A stretch of 64,000 nucleotides of DNA from Nocardioides daejeonensis (GCF_003194585.1 NZ_QHKZ01000001.1:310001-374000); one strand, 5' to 3'; counted from the stretch's first letter, positions 21,322 through 30,158 are shown. Notes: generated by a model from the sequence alone, not told the origin. Numbers and translations: made by a program.

Positions 21322-22566
21322 ATGACTCCCACACTCGCCTATGACGGGCTCGGACTCGACCTCTCCCCATCGGCCGAAGCGCAGCGGCTGCGCGCCGAGC
21401 TGATCGACTTCATGAATACTGCGGTCTTTCCGGCCGAAGACTCCTATCACGCACACCGCGCCGCCGGCGGCCCGGACGACCACACGGTGCCGCCGGTGAT
21501 CGAAGAGCTGAAAGAGGAGGCGAAGCGGCGCGGGCTGTGGAACCTCTTCCTGCCTGCCGAGTCGGGTATCTCCCAGCTCGACTACTCCTCGCTCGCCGAG
21601 ATCTCCGGTTGGAGTCTTGAGCTGGCGCCCGAGGCACTGAACTGCCAGGCGCCCGACACCGGCAACATGGAGCTGCTGCACCTCTTCGGCACGGCCGAGC
21701 AGAAGCAGCGGTGGCTGCAGCCGCTGCTTGCCGGCACGATCCGGTCGGCCTTCGCCATGACCGAGAAGGACGTCGCCTCATCCGACGCCACGAACATCGA
21801 GACCAGCATCGTGCGCGACGGTGACTCCTATGTCATCAACGGACGCAAGTGGTGGACCAGCGGCGCTGCCGACGAACGGTGCCAGGTGTTCGTGGTGATG
21901 GGGAAGACCGACCCCGGGGCAGCGCGGCACCTGCAGCAGTCCATGGTGCTGGTGCCTCGTGGTACGCCGGGAGTCACCATCGTGCGCGACGTGCCCGTCT
22001 TCGGCCGCCACGACCAGCATGGTCACTGCGAGGTGCTCTTCGAGGAGGTACGCGTGCCGGTCGCGAACCTGCTGGGGGAGGAGGGCTCGGGCTTCGCTCT
22101 CGCCCAGGCCCGGCTCGGTCCCGGTCGCATCCACCACTGCATGCGAGCCCTCGGTGCCGCAGAGCGGGCGATGCAGCTGATGGCCGAACGGGTGCAGAGC
22201 CGGGTCGCCTTCGGCAAGCCGCTGGCCGAGCAGGGCATGGTGCAGCAGCAGTTGGCCGAGTCGCGACTCGCCATCGAGCAGGCGCGCCTGCTCTGCCAGC
22301 ACGCCTCCGCCGTGATCGACAAGCACGGCAACAAGGCGGCCGCACCGTACGTGTCCATGGCGAAGGTCTCCGTGCCGCGGGTGGCACTCGATGTCATCGA
22401 CCGCGCGATCCAGGTGCATGGCGGCGCGGGGGTGAGTGACGACGTACCGCTGACGGCCATGTATGGCTGGCATCGGGCGATGCGGATCTTCGATGGCCCC
22501 GACGAGGTGCACCTGCGGACCATCGCCAGGACCGAGCTCGGTCGTGCGGCGGAGCTCCGACCGTGA
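21322..22566 (+). CDS. ACAD10/11-like acyl-CoA dehydrogenase family protein (LvaC-like)
   Basis: The 414-residue flavoprotein has AFAMTEKDVASSDATN at the FAD/substrate site and QVHGGAGVSDDVPL near the C-terminus. At the position of the medium-chain catalytic Glu it has FDGPDEVH, with Asp, typical of the ACAD10/11 subfamily. Those enzymes are linked to removal of a 4-phospho group from 4-phosphoacyl-CoA, giving an enoyl-CoA, rather than simple dehydrogenation. It follows the kinase gene with a GGAGG site before the ATG and overlaps the SDR gene by four bases. Confidence 0.88.
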   Translation: MTPTLAYDGLGLDLSPSAEAQRLRAELIDFMNTAVFPAEDSYHAHRAAGGPDDHTVPPVIEELKEEAKRRGLWNLFLPAESGISQLDYSSLAEISGWSLELAPEALNCQAPDTGNMELLHLFGTAEQKQRWLQPLLAGTIRSAFAMTEKDVASSDATNIETSIVRDGDSYVINGRKWWTSGAADERCQVFVVMGKTDPGAARHLQQSMVLVPRGTPGVTIVRDVPVFGRHDQHGHCEVLFEEVRVPVANLLGEEGSGFALAQARLGPGRIHHCMRALGAAERAMQLMAERVQSRVAFGKPLAEQGMVQQQLAESRLAIEQARLLCQHASAVIDKHGNKAAAPYVSMAKVSVPRVALDVIDRAIQVHGGAGVSDDVPLTAMYGWHRAMRIFDGPDEVHLRTIARTELGRAAELRP

Positions 22567-23336
22567 CCTTCCCCCTGCCGTACGCCGGCCACGACCTGAG
22601 CGGTGAGGTCGCCCTCGTCGCCGGGGCCACTTCGGGGCTCGGCCACCGCTTCGCGCGCGTTCTCGCTGCGGCCGGTGCAACGGTCGTGGTGACGGGCCGG
22701 CGCGAGGACCGGATCGCCGCGCTCGTGGACGAGGTCGTGACGGCGGGCGGCAGCGCGGTGGGCGTGCGGCTCGACGTGGCCGATCCTGCGTCGATCGAGA
22801 CCTGCATCGGCGAGGTCGTCGACCGGGTCGGCGTGCCGCAGATCCTGGTCAACAACGCCGGGATCCCAGACGCAGCGCGGGCTCACAAGATGACCCTCGA
22901 CCTCGTCGACCGGGTGCTCGACACCAACGTCCGCGGTCCCTGGCTGCTCTCGACCACGGTGGCGAGGCTCCTGATCGAGGCCGGCCTGCCCGGGCGGATC
23001 GTCAACACCTCCTCGATGAGCGCGTTCCACTACGCCGGGGAAGGCGCGGCCCTTTACGCGGTCACCAAGGCTGCGGTGAACCGGATGACGGAGTCGCTGG
23101 CGGTGGAGTGGGCACGCCATGGGATCAACGTCAACGCCATCGCTCCGGGAGCCTTCTCCTCCGAGATGATGGAGGGGATGATCGCCCGGGTCGGCGACAT
23201 CACGACCGGCTTTCCCCGGCAGCGTCTCGGCGATCCGGCCCAGCTGGACTCGACCCTGCTCTACCTCGTCTCGCCGGCGTCGGAGTTCGTGACCGGCACG
23301 ATCATCAAGGTCGACGACGGGCAGACGCACCGATGA
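22563..23336 (+). CDS. Short-chain dehydrogenase/reductase
   Basis: The 257-residue Rossmann protein has the cofactor motif GATSGLGHR at about residues 21-29, NNAG at the strand-4 end, and the catalytic Ser-Tyr-Lys set in NTSSMSAFHYAGEGAALYAVTKAA. It starts at a GTG in a GTGA overlap with the dehydrogenase gene. In the Lva pathway an SDR (LvaD) reduces levulinyl-CoA to 4-hydroxyvaleryl-CoA. Here it may do an equivalent step or oxidise a 3-hydroxyacyl-CoA downstream; sequence alone does not decide. Confidence 0.9.
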   Translation: MTFPLPYAGHDLSGEVALVAGATSGLGHRFARVLAAAGATVVVTGRREDRIAALVDEVVTAGGSAVGVRLDVADPASIETCIGEVVDRVGVPQILVNNAGIPDAARAHKMTLDLVDRVLDTNVRGPWLLSTTVARLLIEAGLPGRIVNTSSMSAFHYAGEGAALYAVTKAAVNRMTESLAVEWARHGINVNAIAPGAFSSEMMEGMIARVGDITTGFPRQRLGDPAQLDSTLLYLVSPASEFVTGTIIKVDDGQTHR

Positions 23337-23361
23337 GGGGCACTCGCGAGAGGATCGAGCT

Positions 23362-24105
23362 ATGACCTCTCTGCGTGTCGAGGACCACGGCCACGTCCGG
23401 GTGCTCCTTCTCGCCCGGCCCGAGCGGCGCAACGCCATCGATCAGGCGTTGGCCGACGAGCTCTCGGCCGCCTTTGACCAGTTGGAGGGCGAGCGCAGCG
23501 TGCGAGCGGTCGTGCTGACCGGGGACGGTGGCTACTTCAGTGCGGGCACCGACCTGACCTCCACCGCGCCGCCGCGCACGGAGGGCGGGGCCTACGGCTT
23601 CCTCGCCCGGGTACGACGCAAGCCGCTGACCGCCGCTGTGGAGGGGTTCGCGCTGGGAGGAGGCTTCGAATGCGTGCTGGCTTGCGACCTGGTGGTGGCG
23701 AGTCGCGAGGCGAGATTCGGTCTGCCCGAGGTCAAGCGTGGCCTGGTCGCCAACAGCGGGGCGCTCTTCCGTGCGCCGGCCCGCTTGCCGCTCAGCCTCG
23801 CCACGGAGCTGCTGCTCACCGGCGACCCCATCCCCGCTGAACGTGCTTACCAGCACGGGCTGATCAACGTGCTCAGCGCACCCGGCGAGGCGCTTCCGGA
23901 GGCACTGCGGCTGGCGGATCGCATCGCGGTCAACAGCCCGGATGCGGTCCAGGGGTCGCTGCGGGCGATCCATGTCGAGGCCGCTGAGCGGGAGATATAC
24001 GGCTGGGAGCTCACCCGGGCCGCCGACGAGGAGAACGCGAGCTCACCTGACCGTGTGGAGGGCGTCCGAGCCTTCTTTGAGAAGCGTCCTCCCCGCTGGT
24101 CCTGA
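23362..24105 (+). CDS. Enoyl-CoA hydratase/isomerase
   Basis: The 247-residue crotonase keeps the classic active-site Glu in the first loop (ALGGGFECVLACD) and a Glu in the second (LPEVKRGLVANSGAL). The oxyanion-hole segment is GGYFSAGTDL. It should hydrate 2-enoyl-CoA to 3-hydroxyacyl-CoA. It is the last gene of the kinase-dehydrogenase-SDR operon, 25 bases after the SDR, and would process the enoyl-CoA made there. Confidence 0.88.
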   Translation: MTSLRVEDHGHVRVLLLARPERRNAIDQALADELSAAFDQLEGERSVRAVVLTGDGGYFSAGTDLTSTAPPRTEGGAYGFLARVRRKPLTAAVEGFALGGGFECVLACDLVVASREARFGLPEVKRGLVANSGALFRAPARLPLSLATELLLTGDPIPAERAYQHGLINVLSAPGEALPEALRLADRIAVNSPDAVQGSLRAIHVEAAEREIYGWELTRAADEENASSPDRVEGVRAFFEKRPPRWS

Positions 24106-24140
24106 GCAATCGGCACCCGGCCCGGCATTACGCTGCGCCC

Positions 24141-24830
24141 GTGGCCCTTCTCAGCATCCGCCGTCATCCCGTCAAGTCCTGCGGGGGCGAGGCGCTCGAC
24201 GTCGCCGAGGTGGATCGCCGGGGGCTGCTCGGCGATCGCGCCTGGGCTGTCGTCGATCCGGACGGCAAGCTCGGCTCGGGCAAGGATGGCCGCCGGTTCC
24301 GGCGCCTCGACCGGATCTTCGAGCTGGGCACCCGTTGGACCGACGACGTACCCGAGGTGCTCTTTCCCGACGGGGGATGGCGGCGGGTGGACGCACCGGA
24401 GGTCGACATCCTCCTCAGCGCCCACATCGGAGCCGACGTGCGCTTCGGACGTGAGGGCGAGACGCCGCACATGGACGCCGGCTCCGTCTCTCTGGTCGGT
24501 ACGGCGTCACTGCAGGCCCTGGCCGACCTCACCGGGGATCCGGAGCCGGTGGATCCGCGGCACTTCCGGGTGAACCTGGTCGTCGAGACCGAGGAGCCGT
24601 GGCTGGAGGAGTCCTGGCTGGGGGCCGAGATTCAGATCGGCGAGGTGGTGCTGCGCGGGGTCAAGCGGATCACCCGGTGCCGGATGGTCGACATCGAACA
24701 GGACGGGGCCACCGCACACGGGCAGCTGCTCAAGACGCTCGGGCGGGAGCGGGAGGCGAAGCTCGCCGTCTACTTCGACGTGGTGACCCCGGGCACGATC
24801 CGGGTGGGCGACCCCGTGGTGCTCCGCTGA
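24141..24830 (+). CDS. MOSC-domain protein (YcbX-like)
   Basis: The 229-residue protein has a MOSC N-terminal beta barrel (SIRRHPVKSCGGEALDVAEVD, GLLGDRAWAVVD) and a C-terminal MOSC domain ending with the conserved cysteine in ITRCRMVDIEQDG. MOSC proteins bind a molybdenum cofactor or transfer sulphur; YcbX-type proteins reduce N-hydroxylated compounds. The GTG start is at 24141. It is 30 bases upstream of recO, with no clear functional link. Confidence 0.82.
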   Translation: MALLSIRRHPVKSCGGEALDVAEVDRRGLLGDRAWAVVDPDGKLGSGKDGRRFRRLDRIFELGTRWTDDVPEVLFPDGGWRRVDAPEVDILLSAHIGADVRFGREGETPHMDAGSVSLVGTASLQALADLTGDPEPVDPRHFRVNLVVETEEPWLEESWLGAEIQIGEVVLRGVKRITRCRMVDIEQDGATAHGQLLKTLGREREAKLAVYFDVVTPGTIRVGDPVVLR

Positions 24831-24860
24831 TTCCAGCCGCCGCCGGGGCACAATCTCCTT

Positions 24861-25601
24861 GTGCCCCTCTATCGCGCCGAGGCCGTCGTGCTGCGCACTC
24901 ACAAGCTGGGTGAGGCCGACCGCATCATCACGCTCCTGACTCGCTCTCAGGGGCTGGTCCGCGGCGTCGCCAAGGGGGTACGCCGGACCACCTCGCGCTG
25001 GGGCTCCCGCCTGGAGCCGTTCACCCACGTCGACCTGCAGCTGGCGCAGGGGCGCAACCTCGACACGATCACCCAGGCCGAGACGTTGACGCCCTTCCAC
25101 TCCCGCCTGGGACTGGACTACGACCGCTACACGGCCGGCACCGCCATGCTGGAGACGGCGGAGCGGTTGATCGCCGAGGAGCGCGAGCCTTCGCCGCAGC
25201 AGTTCCTGCTCCTGGTCGGCGGCCTGCGGGCCCTCACCGACGACGGCGCCGAGGTGCCGCGAGCGGCCGGGCAGGTGCTCGACTCCTATCTGCTCCGCTC
25301 TTTGGCGATCGCTGGGTATGCGCCTTCCTTCGACGAGTGCGCCCGCTGTGACGCACCGGGGCCGCACCGCTGGTTCAACGCCTCAGCCGGTGGCATCCTC
25401 TGTGTTGCCTGCCGGTTGCCCGGGTCGGCCAACCCGGCGGCCGAGACCGTGGCGCTGCTGGGGGCACTGCTGGCCGGGGACTGGGTGACCGTGGCCGCTA
25501 CCGAGCCGCGGCACCTCCGCGAGGCGACCGGTCTCGTGGCGGCGTACGTGCAGTGGCACCTGGAACGCGGGATCAGGTCGCTGGCCCACGTCCCGCGGTG
25601 A
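24861..25601 (+). CDS. recO: DNA repair protein RecO
   Basis: The 246-residue protein has the N-terminal OB fold (YRAEAVVLRTHKLGEADRI, VRGVAKGVRRTTSRWGSRLEP) and the C-terminal zinc-binding region with CARCDAPG and CVACRLPG. RecO loads RecA on SSB-coated DNA in the RecFOR recombination pathway. The GTG start at 24861 gives the standard start VPLYRAEAV. In actinobacteria recO commonly lies near uppS, as here. Confidence 0.95.
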   Translation: MPLYRAEAVVLRTHKLGEADRIITLLTRSQGLVRGVAKGVRRTTSRWGSRLEPFTHVDLQLAQGRNLDTITQAETLTPFHSRLGLDYDRYTAGTAMLETAERLIAEEREPSPQQFLLLVGGLRALTDDGAEVPRAAGQVLDSYLLRSLAIAGYAPSFDECARCDAPGPHRWFNASAGGILCVACRLPGSANPAAETVALLGALLAGDWVTVAATEPRHLREATGLVAAYVQWHLERGIRSLAHVPR

Positions 25602-25607
25602 GCCGGG

Positions 25608-26063
25608 TCAGAGGGGCATGTGCCCGGCGTCGATCCAGCCGTCCACGGTCGTGTTGAAGCGGGTCAGGGCGTCGAGGAACTCCTGACGCTGCTGGTCGCT
25701 CCAGTCGGCGAGGATCGCGTCGAGCATCCGGCGCCGGTGCGCCCGCGCCTGCGCGATGGTCTCCCGGCCGATCTCGGTCAGCTCGAGCAGGCTGGCGCGG
25801 CGGTCGGCCGGGTCGGTGGTCTTCTCCGCAAGCCCCATCCGCACCACGGCCTGGACCTGCCTGGTGATGGTGGAGGGATCGAGGCGGAACCGAGCGGCGA
25901 TGGCGCCGAGCCGCTGGGGACCGGCGTCGTCCAGCAGGCACAGGATGCCGTAGCTCGAGCGGTCGAGCTCGAACCCGCCCGAACGGGTGGTGATGTGGAT
26001 CGCCTGGCTCCGTCGGAAGAGCGTGAAGAGCTGTTGCTCGATGGCGTCGTTGCTGCCGGTCAC
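25608..26063 (-). CDS. MarR-family transcriptional regulator
   Basis: The 151-residue protein has the winged-helix domain: [34 protein letters not shown] (recognition helix) and [17 protein letters not shown] (the wing with the D-x-R-x motif). It is convergent with recO (stops six bases apart) and divergent from uppS (48 bp apart). Target genes are unknown; a role in the shared promoter with uppS is possible but unproven. Confidence 0.9.
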   Translation of the reverse strand: MTGSNDAIEQQLFTLFRRSQAIHITTRSGGFELDRSSYGILCLLDDAGPQRLGAIAARFRLDPSTITRQVQAVVRMGLAEKTTDPADRRASLLELTEIGRETIAQARAHRRRMLDAILADWSDQQRQEFLDALTRFNTTVDGWIDAGHMPL

Positions 26064-26111
26064 AGCCGAACCCTAAACGATGCGGCTGTGGATACCGCCT
26101 ATCTTTGTCCG

Positions 26112-26876
26112 GTGAGCAGAGCCGTCCGCCGACCGACCCCGCACCCGTCGGGCGCCACGCCGCCTCCGATCCCGGCGGAACTGGTGCCTCGTCATGTCGC
26201 CATCGTCATGGACGGCAACGGCCGTTGGGCCAAGGAGCGCGGGCTCCCGCGTACGGCGGGCCATGAGCAGGGGGAGAGCTCGCTCTTCGACGTGGTCGAG
26301 GGGGCGATCGAGATCGGTGTGAAGGCGGTCTCCGCCTACGCCTTCTCGACCGAGAACTGGTCGCGATCGCCCGACGAGGTGCGGTTCCTGATGGGCTTCA
26401 ACCGGGACGTGATCCGGCGTCGCCGCGACGAGATGCACGCCCTGGGGGTGCGCGTGCGCTGGGCGGGGCGAGCGCCGCGCCTGTGGAAGTCGGTGGTCAA
26501 GGAGCTGCAGATCGCCGAGGAGCTGACCAAGGACAACAAGGTCGCGACTCTCACGATGTGCGTCAACTACGGTGGCCGGGCGGAGCTCGCCGACGCCGCC
26601 CAGGCACTGGCTCGCGACGTCGCCGCGGGGCGTCTGCGCCCCGACAAGGTCGATGAGAAGACGTTTGCGCGCTATCTCTACGTGCCCGAGCTCGCCGATG
26701 CCGACCTGGTCTGGCGGACCTCCGGCGAGCAGCGTCTCTCCAACTTCATGCTCTGGCAGGCCGCCTACTCGGAGTTCGTCTTCTCCGACGTGTTGTGGCC
26801 GGACGTGGATCGGCGCCACCTCTGGGCAGCGATCGACACCTACGCACGCCGCGATCGTCGCTACGGCTCCGCCTGA
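26112..26876 (+). CDS. uppS: Isoprenyl transferase (polyprenyl/decaprenyl diphosphate synthase)
   Basis: The 254-residue cis-prenyltransferase has [20 protein letters not shown] with the catalytic Asp, the [12 protein letters not shown] motif, [10 protein letters not shown], and [19 protein letters not shown] with YSEFVF at the C-terminus. It extends allylic diphosphates with isopentenyl diphosphate to make the C50/C55 lipid carrier for cell-wall synthesis. The GTG at 26112 is taken as start since the region further upstream overlaps the divergent MarR gene and is unlike the family. Confidence 0.95.
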   Translation: MSRAVRRPTPHPSGATPPPIPAELVPRHVAIVMDGNGRWAKERGLPRTAGHEQGESSLFDVVEGAIEIGVKAVSAYAFSTENWSRSPDEVRFLMGFNRDVIRRRRDEMHALGVRVRWAGRAPRLWKSVVKELQIAEELTKDNKVATLTMCVNYGGRAELADAAQALARDVAAGRLRPDKVDEKTFARYLYVPELADADLVWRTSGEQRLSNFMLWQAAYSEFVFSDVLWPDVDRRHLWAAIDTYARRDRRYGSA

Positions 26877-26888
26877 TCGCCTTCGGTC

Positions 26889-27356
26889 TCAGCGACCGCC
26901 CGTCGAGACCCTCGCGCAGTCGGCGCAGGTGCCGAAGATCTCGAGCGTGTGGCTCACGTCGACGTACCCGTGCTCGTGCGAGACCGTCTGCGCCCACCGC
27001 TCGACGGCTGGCCCCTCGATCTCCACGGTGGCGCCGCAGGCCCGGCAGACCAGGTGGTGGTGATGGGTGGTGGAGCACCTTCGGTAGGTGAGCTCGCCCT
27101 CCTCGGTGCGCAACGTGTCGACCTCGCCGGCCTCCGCCATCCGCTGCAAGGCGCGATAGACGGTCGCCAACCCGACGGTCTCGCCCGCGGTCGCGAGCAG
27201 CGTGTGCACCTCCTGCGCGCTTCGGAAGCCTTCGAAGGTGTCCATGATCCGGGCCACCGCGAGCCGTTGCTTGGTCGGGCGGCCGGCCTCGGGACTCGAC
27301 GGTCGGCTGTTGGCCTCGGGACTCGACGGTCGGCTGTTGGCCTCAGTGCTCGTCAT
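26889..27356 (-). CDS. zur: Fur-family zinc uptake regulator Zur
   Basis: The 155-residue Fur-family protein has a winged helix (TKQRLAVARIMDTFEGF, ATVYRALQRMAEAGEV), the metal region HHHHLVCRACGATVEIEG and a second CxxC (GTCADCA) for structural zinc. Being last in the znuA-znuC-znuB operon, it is Zur rather than Fur. The ATG at 27356 follows GGAGAG and overlaps the end of znuB by 14 bases; upstream in-frame ATGs exist at 27368 and 27377. The N-terminus contains EANSRPSSP twice, from a 27-bp tandem duplication. Zinc-loaded Zur should repress the operon. Confidence 0.93.
   Translation of the reverse strand: MTSTEANSRPSSPEANSRPSSPEAGRPTKQRLAVARIMDTFEGFRSAQEVHTLLATAGETVGLATVYRALQRMAEAGEVDTLRTEEGELTYRRCSTTHHHHLVCRACGATVEIEGPAVERWAQTVSHEHGYVDVSHTLEIFGTCADCARVSTGGR
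27287..27340. repeat. 27-bp perfect tandem duplication inside zur
   Basis: Two identical 27-base units (27287-27313 and 27314-27340) encode EANSRPSSP twice in the Zur N-terminal tail. It is in frame, so the gene stays intact and the tail gains nine residues ahead of the DNA-binding domain. Confidence 0.95.
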
Positions 27357-28341
27357 AGTGCTCTCCATGGACGGCATGTCGATGGCCGTCGTGCAGGTAG
27401 TCGACGTGGTCGCCGTGCGGCACAGCGGCGTGTCCGCAGTTCTCGCCGTGCCGGTGGGGATGCTCGCCCGTGGTGTGGTGGGCCAGCGGCGGGAGCTCGT
27501 TGAAGGGCACCCGCTGGCGTCGGCGGTAGCGCAGCCAGGCGCCGAGCGGCCAGGTGAACGCGAACATCGCGAGTGCGAGCAGCACGATCGTGGGTCCGGG
27601 CGAGATCCCCGGCACGTCGTACGACGCCCACGCAGCCAGCAGCAGGCCGCCGAGGGAGGCGACCAGCCCGACTCCCATGGCCGCGACCAGCGTGGCTCGG
27701 AAACTGCGGCTCAGCTGCTGCGCCGTGGCAACGGGCACGATCATCAGGGCAGAGACGAGCAGCAGCCCGACGGTGCGCATCGCGACGGTCACGGTGACAG
27801 CCGCGAGTACGGCGAGGAGCAGGTTGTAGGCCCGGATGTTGAGGCCCGCCACCTTGGCGAACTCCTGGTCCTGCGCGACGGTGAAGAGCTGGGGGCCGAG
27901 GCCGAGGCCGATCACCATCACCGCAGCCGCCAGGACCATGGTGATCCAGACGTCGTCGACGGAGATCGTCGTGATCGAGCCGAAGAGGAACTCCTGGAGG
28001 CGGGAGGCGGACTGCCCGGCGATGCCGGTGATGAGCACGCCGCCCGCGATGCCGCCGTAGAAGAGCAGCGCCAGGGCGACGTCGCCTCCTCCGTTGCTTC
28101 GCTCCCGGATCACCTCGATCAGCATGGCGCCGAGGATCGCCACGGCGATCGCGGTCCAGGTGGGCGAGGTGTTGGTGAGCAGGCCGAGAGCGACGCCGGT
28201 GACCGCGACATGGCCGAGGCCGTCACCCATCAGCGACAGGCGCCGCTGCACCAGGTAGGTGCCCACGACCGGTGCGGCCAGACCGGTGAAGACCGCAGCG
28301 AGCATGGCCCGGATCATGAAGTCGTAGCCGAGCACGTCCAT
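27343..28341 (-). CDS. znuB: Zinc ABC transporter permease ZnuB
   Basis: This 332-residue ABC-3 family membrane protein has about eight helices. Typical segments are RAMLAAVFTGLAAPVVGTYL, RRLSLMGDGLGHVAVTG and SALMIVPVATAQQLSRSF. After the last helix there is a cytoplasmic tail from about residue 285 with more than a dozen histidines (HHTTGEHPHRHGENCGH and more), fitting zinc binding. Its start overlaps the znuC stop by one base. It forms the import channel for zinc from ZnuA. Confidence 0.93.
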   Translation of the reverse strand: MDVLGYDFMIRAMLAAVFTGLAAPVVGTYLVQRRLSLMGDGLGHVAVTGVALGLLTNTSPTWTAIAVAILGAMLIEVIRERSNGGGDVALALLFYGGIAGGVLITGIAGQSASRLQEFLFGSITTISVDDVWITMVLAAAVMVIGLGLGPQLFTVAQDQEFAKVAGLNIRAYNLLLAVLAAVTVTVAMRTVGLLLVSALMIVPVATAQQLSRSFRATLVAAMGVGLVASLGGLLLAAWASYDVPGISPGPTIVLLALAMFAFTWPLGAWLRYRRRQRVPFNELPPLAHHTTGEHPHRHGENCGHAAVPHGDHVDYLHDGHRHAVHGEHYDEH

Positions 28342-29159
28342 CAGGGCTGCACCTCCTCGTGCGCGGCGTCCATCGGCGAGAGGACCGGGGGCACGTGGTC
28401 GAGGTGCGGACGGACGGACTCCTGGTGATGGTGGTGGTGGCCCGGGCCGAAGAAGGGCCCGTGCACCTCGTGATCGGCCAAGGGGGCACCGTCGTAGGCC
28501 ACCTGGCCATCCCGCATCACGACCGCCCGGTCGAGCAGCGGCGCCATCGGCCCGAGCTCGTGGGCGACCAGCACGACGGTCACGCCGCGCTCCTTCAGCG
28601 TCGCCAGCGTCGACGCGAGCGCCTGCTGGTTGGGCAGGTCGACGCCTGCGGTCGGCTCATCGAGGAGCATCAGCTCCGGCTCGCCGGCCAGGGCGCGTGC
28701 GATGAGCACCCGCTGCTGCTGGCCGCCGGAGAGCGTGGCCACCCCGTCGCGGTGCCGGTCGGCGAGCCCGACGACCTCCAGCGCCTCACGGATGGCGGCC
28801 CGGTCGCGCGGCAGCAGCGGGCGCATGAAGCGGCGCCGGGTCAGTCGGCCGGTGCTGACGACCTCCCAGACCGAGGTCGGCACGCCACCGCCTGCGGAGG
28901 GGCGCTGCGGCACGTAGCCGATCCGGTGCCAGTCGCGGAACCGGGAGAGCGGCGTGCCGAAGAGCGCCACGCTGCCGCGCGAGAGTGGACGCAGGCCGGT
29001 CATCGCGCGCATCAGGGTGGACTTGCCGGAGCCGTTGGCTCCCATGAGGGCGACGAACTCCCCGCGCTGGACCGTCATGTCGACATGGCGCAGCACCGGG
29101 CGGCCGGCGATCGGCACCGTGCCGTCGACGATCTGGAGGACGGGGTCGTCGTTCAGCAC
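28341..29159 (-). CDS. znuC: Zinc ABC transporter ATP-binding protein ZnuC
   Basis: The 272-residue ATPase has Walker A GANGSGKS, the Q-loop near IGYVPQRPS, the signature LSGGQQQR, Walker B LMLLDEPTAGVD and the H-loop VAHE. The C-terminal extension carries GPGHHHHHQES, another histidine cluster. Its start lies seven bases inside the znuA end. It powers the ZnuB channel. Confidence 0.94.
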   Translation of the reverse strand: MLNDDPVLQIVDGTVPIAGRPVLRHVDMTVQRGEFVALMGANGSGKSTLMRAMTGLRPLSRGSVALFGTPLSRFRDWHRIGYVPQRPSAGGGVPTSVWEVVSTGRLTRRRFMRPLLPRDRAAIREALEVVGLADRHRDGVATLSGGQQQRVLIARALAGEPELMLLDEPTAGVDLPNQQALASTLATLKERGVTVVLVAHELGPMAPLLDRAVVMRDGQVAYDGAPLADHEVHGPFFGPGHHHHHQESVRPHLDHVPPVLSPMDAAHEEVQP

Positions 29160-30121
29160 CCGTTGGCTTCCTTCAACTTGGTCAGGTTGCTGCGCATCAG
29201 GGAAAGGTAGTCCTCTCCGGAGGTCTGGTCACTCAGCCCCTCGATCGGGTCGAGTACGTCGAGCCGTACGCCCGCGTCGTCGGCGAGCGTACGCGCCGCC
29301 TTGTCACTGGCCAGGCGCTCGGAGAACACGGTGGTGATGCCCTCGTGCTCGACGAGGTCCTCCAGCCGGCGCTGGTCGGCGATGGTGGCCTCGGCGCCAG
29401 GGGAGAGTCCGACGATGTCTTCGAAGTGCAGGCCGTAGCGGGTGAGATAGCCGAAGGCGTCGTGGTTGACGACGACGGTGTCGCGCTTGCAGGTGGCCAG
29501 GCCGTCGGCGTAGTCGCGGTCGAGGGTCTCCAGCTCCTCACGGAACGCAGCCGCGTTGTCGCTGAACTCGTCGGCGTGGTCCGGGTCGATCTCGGCCAGC
29601 TCGGCGGCGATCGCGTCGGTGAGATCGGCCATCAACAGCGGATCGAGCCAGAAGTGCGGATCGAGATTGCCGTGGTCGTGGCCGTCATGGGACTCCTCCT
29701 CTGCCTCATGGTCGTGCTCTGACTCGTGCTCGTGGTCGTGGGACTCCTCGGAGGACTCCCGATGGGCGGCGACGAGATCGACCACGTCGGCGACGTCGAG
29801 CACCCGGCCGGTGGCGTTCTGCTCGACGGCCCGGTCGACGGCGGGCTGGAAGCCGGACTCGAACACCACCAGGCCGGAGTCGGCCACCGCGGCGGTCTTG
29901 TCGATCCCGAGCTCGACGTCGTGCGGCTCCTTGCCGGGTGCGGTGAGGGCGACCAGGTCGAAGTGGTCCCCGGCAACCCGGCTGACGGCGTACTCGAGCG
30001 GGTAGAAGGCCACCGCCACCTGGTCCTGTTGGGACGCGCCATCGTCGCCGGAGAGGGCGGAGCACCCCGTCGCCATGAGCGCAGGGATGAGCAGAGCTGC
30101 GGTACGAGGAAGCCAGTGCAT
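29153..30121 (-). CDS. znuA: Zinc-binding lipoprotein ZnuA
   Basis: The 322-residue cluster A-I binding protein has a signal peptide ending in the lipobox MATGC (Cys20). It has the family YPLEYAVSRVAGDH opening, NLDPHFWLDPL with metal-binding His, and VVNHDAFGYLTRYG. Between them a loop of about 35 residues is packed with His, Asp and Glu (HDHEHESEHDHEAEEES), the hallmark of zinc-specific members. The ATG at 30121 has no upstream ribosome-binding site. The promoter appears to start transcription at or next to the A of the ATG. Confidence 0.94.
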   Translation of the reverse strand: MHWLPRTAALLIPALMATGCSALSGDDGASQQDQVAVAFYPLEYAVSRVAGDHFDLVALTAPGKEPHDVELGIDKTAAVADSGLVVFESGFQPAVDRAVEQNATGRVLDVADVVDLVAAHRESSEESHDHEHESEHDHEAEEESHDGHDHGNLDPHFWLDPLLMADLTDAIAAELAEIDPDHADEFSDNAAAFREELETLDRDYADGLATCKRDTVVVNHDAFGYLTRYGLHFEDIVGLSPGAEATIADQRRLEDLVEHEGITTVFSERLASDKAARTLADDAGVRLDVLDPIEGLSDQTSGEDYLSLMRSNLTKLKEANGC

Positions 30122-30158
30122 GAGAACGATTCTCAGATGAAATGAGAATCGTTGTCAA
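30121..30158 (-). promoter_or_regulatory. znuA promoter with two Zur-type boxes
   Basis: Reading toward znuA, TTGACA (30158-30153), 17 bp, then GAGAAT (near-consensus -10) leaves about seven bases before the ATG, so the transcript would be leaderless. Two palindromic boxes overlap these elements: TGAGAA-N3-TTCTCA at 30121-30135 (perfect) and TGAGAA-N3-TTGTCA at 30143-30157 (one mismatch). Zur bound there would cover both promoter elements. Confidence 0.75.
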
